DNA from: Pollutibacter soli
GTDB lineage: Bacteria; Bacteroidota; Bacteroidia; Chitinophagales; Chitinophagaceae
NCBI GenBank assembly: GCA_029269725.1
Contig: JARJHS010000016.1
Location: 1-63,625, forward strand
Direction: 5' to 3'
DNA length: 63,625 nucleotides
Below, in pieces: positions 62,545 through 63,625 of the stretch (the stretch's first letter is position 1; the number at the start of each line of letters is the position of its first letter). The notes beneath the pieces were generated by a model. That model ran no database searches. It worked only from the letters and a program-made list of their open reading frames with translations, and had not been told where the DNA came from. Both the position numbers and the translations under genes were made by a program.

Positions 62545-63264
62545 TCAATGGAGGAGTTGGCGCTTGTACAACTGGATCGCGTTTTCCAGGCCAAGGTAGA
62601 GTGCATCGCAGATCAATGCATGACCGATACTCACCTCTTTTAATTCCGGTATATGCTTGCTGAACCATCCCAGGTTATGCATATCAAGATCGTGCCCTGC
62701 ATTGATACCGAGCCCTAATGAATGGGCTGTTGCTGCTGCCGTGGCATAAGGACGAACTGCTTTCTCCCTGTTTGTGCTGAACTCCCGGGCATATCCTTCA
62801 GTGTATAATTCGATCCGGTCGGTTCCTGTTTTTGCTGCGCCGATGATCATGGCTTCCACGGGATCACAAAAAATGGAAGTACGTATACCGGCTTTTTTGA
62901 AAACACTGATCATTTCGATCAGATAATCTTTGTGTTTAACCGTATCCCAGCCATGATCAGAAGTAATCTGCCCCAATTCGTCAGGGACAAGTGTGACCTG
63001 GTCGGGTTGTACTTCGAGCACCAGGTCAACAAATTTTTGTTCACGACAATTCCCTTCGATATTGAATTCTGTCGTGATGATCTTTTTTATCTCCCGTACA
63101 TCTGAATAACGGATATGCCTTTCATCAGGTCGGGGATGAACAGTCACGCCATCAGCGCCAAATTTCTGAACATCTATGGCTGCTTTAATTACATCGGGAT
63201 TGTTTCCGCCACGACTGTTGCGTAATGTGGCGATTTTGTTGATGTTGACGGAGAGTTTGGTCAT
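62545..63264 (-). CDS. pdxJ: Pyridoxine 5'-phosphate synthase
   Basis: 239 residues, normal length. Condenses deoxyxylulose-5-phosphate with 3-amino-1-hydroxyacetone phosphate in vitamin B6 synthesis; cytoplasmic TIM barrel. MTKLSVNINKIATLRNSRGG, GADGVTVHPRPDERHIRYSD, VTLVPDE and NAGHDLDMHN are the family motifs with phosphate-binding and catalytic residues (Glu in VTLVPDE, His in NAGHD). Upstream, in the sense strand, TGACAACTGATAACCGACAA words precede the start. Confidence 0.95.
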   Translation of the reverse strand: MTKLSVNINKIATLRNSRGGNNPDVIKAAIDVQKFGADGVTVHPRPDERHIRYSDVREIKKIITTEFNIEGNCREQKFVDLVLEVQPDQVTLVPDELGQITSDHGWDTVKHKDYLIEMISVFKKAGIRTSIFCDPVEAMIIGAAKTGTDRIELYTEGYAREFSTNREKAVRPYATAAATAHSLGLGINAGHDLDMHNLGWFSKHIPELKEVSIGHALICDALYLGLENAIQLYKRQLLH

Positions 63265-63540
63265 TGGCTGTCAATTGTCGGTTGTCAGTTGTCGGTTATC
63301 AGTTGTCAGGACAGGTGAGGAACCGATGCTGAAAAGTAAAGTTACAGCAGAGTTGGTTATGGTTAGTTGTCGGTTGTCGGTTGCCACAGAACAGGTGAGA
63401 GACTGATGCTGACAACTATGACGGCGAGCATAAAATCTCCTCACCTTTAATTATGTTCGTTGCTATCGGTCTGACAACAAAAACGCGAGAAGAAAATCTC
63501 CACCCATTAATTAAGTTCATTGCATCAGTCTGACAACCTG
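63265..63540 (-). repeat. GTTGTCGG words and a 55-bp direct repeat
   Basis: 63265-63420 has GTCGGTTGTCAGTTGTCGGT type words. 63424-63478 and 63484-63537 are diverged direct copies: GCGAGCATAAAATCTCCTCA or GCGAGAAGAAAATCTCCACC, then TTAATTATGTTCGTTGCTAT or TTAATTAAGTTCATTGCATC and CGGTCTGACAAC or AGTCTGACAAC. Confidence 0.85.
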
Positions 63541-63558
63541 CCTGACGGCAGCTATCCC

Positions 63559-63625
63559 TTACCCAAATTTGAATGGGTAAAAATAATAGATGTTCTTTGA
63601 CATAAATACTTGCAGTGCATAAGAT
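63559..63625 (+). promoter_or_regulatory. Hairpin and strong promoter-like sequence at window edge
   Basis: A stem TTACCCA / TGGGTAA with loop AATTTGAA followed by AAATAAT lies at 63559-63584. Then GTTCTTTGACATAAATACTT precedes the window end. GTTCTTTGACAT-type sequences are often found in leaders of Bacteroidota rRNA operons, so a strongly expressed gene may lie just outside. Confidence 0.35.

Noticed and set aside
7873-63540. Word islands as CRISPR arrays
   Set aside because: Words are 7-20 bases, imperfect, with no uniform spacers and no cas genes in the window.

Overview
The window reads as chromosomal DNA of a Bacteroidota, most like the Chitinophagaceae/Chitinophagales. Grounds: a type IX secretion (T9SS) component of the SprE/PorW type, a secreted protein ending in a T9SS sorting domain, a metal-linked TonB-dependent receptor, the DUF2157-DUF4401-GDYXXLXY trio, HYC_CC_PP and DUF2911 proteins, and promoters with the Bacteroidota -7 element TAnnTTTG rather than a sigma70 -10 box. 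No rRNA, tRNA, CRISPR array, prophage or intact insertion sequence was recognised.

Layout. 0.1-7.9 kb is envelope and core: PBP1A and SprE/PorW on the minus strand, then a plus-strand overlapping run of an M23-family anchor that has lost its peptidase domain, bactofilin, AtpZ, an AtpI-like protein and a SprT-like metalloprotease. 8-24 kb holds small outer-membrane and lipoproteins and a signalling block: a 2692-residue hybrid histidine kinase with eight GAF domains (seven of them a 525-bp tandem repeat), a single-domain response regulator and a GAF/class III nucleotide cyclase. The DUF2157 trio and an amidase follow. 26-38 kb has two tandem barrel-less TonB-plug paralogues and assorted housekeeping or accessory enzymes. 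38-42.6 kb has sucC, purine nucleoside phosphorylase and a putative porin. 42.9-48.6 kb is a metal-handling locus: HYC_CC_PP protein, two HMA-domain proteins, a barrel protein, a 25-residue peptide coupled by ATGA overlaps on both sides, a TlpA thioredoxin, then a TonB receptor with a full promoter and a metal-repressor-like operator. 48.8-61.8 kb contains amidoligase-type genes (two ATP-grasp, GCS2/YbdK ligase, class I glutamine amidotransferase, esterase), a large T9SS-exported protein, and two decayed genes. DUF2911 and pdxJ close the window.

The most unusual signal lies between genes. Islands of short imperfectly repeated words (AACGTAAAACGTT, GTTGAAAGTTTAAGG, TAGGCAATAGTAAG, GTTGTCGGTTGTCAG, AGTTCTTAG, GGCAGGAGGCGGGAG and relatives) begin at or within a few bases of stop codons and recur upstream of start codons. 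Read in the sense of the adjacent gene they are purine-rich after stops and appear as the pyrimidine-rich reverse complement before starts. In several genes the words encode the last residues and the stop codon. One pair is a perfect 33-bp inverted repeat (31870-31902 and 32145-32177). A second family of 24-30 bp palindromes (GTAGAGAC...GTCTCTAC type) and a larger composite element are also scattered here. I know of no named system matching the orientation rule; it is the main lead.
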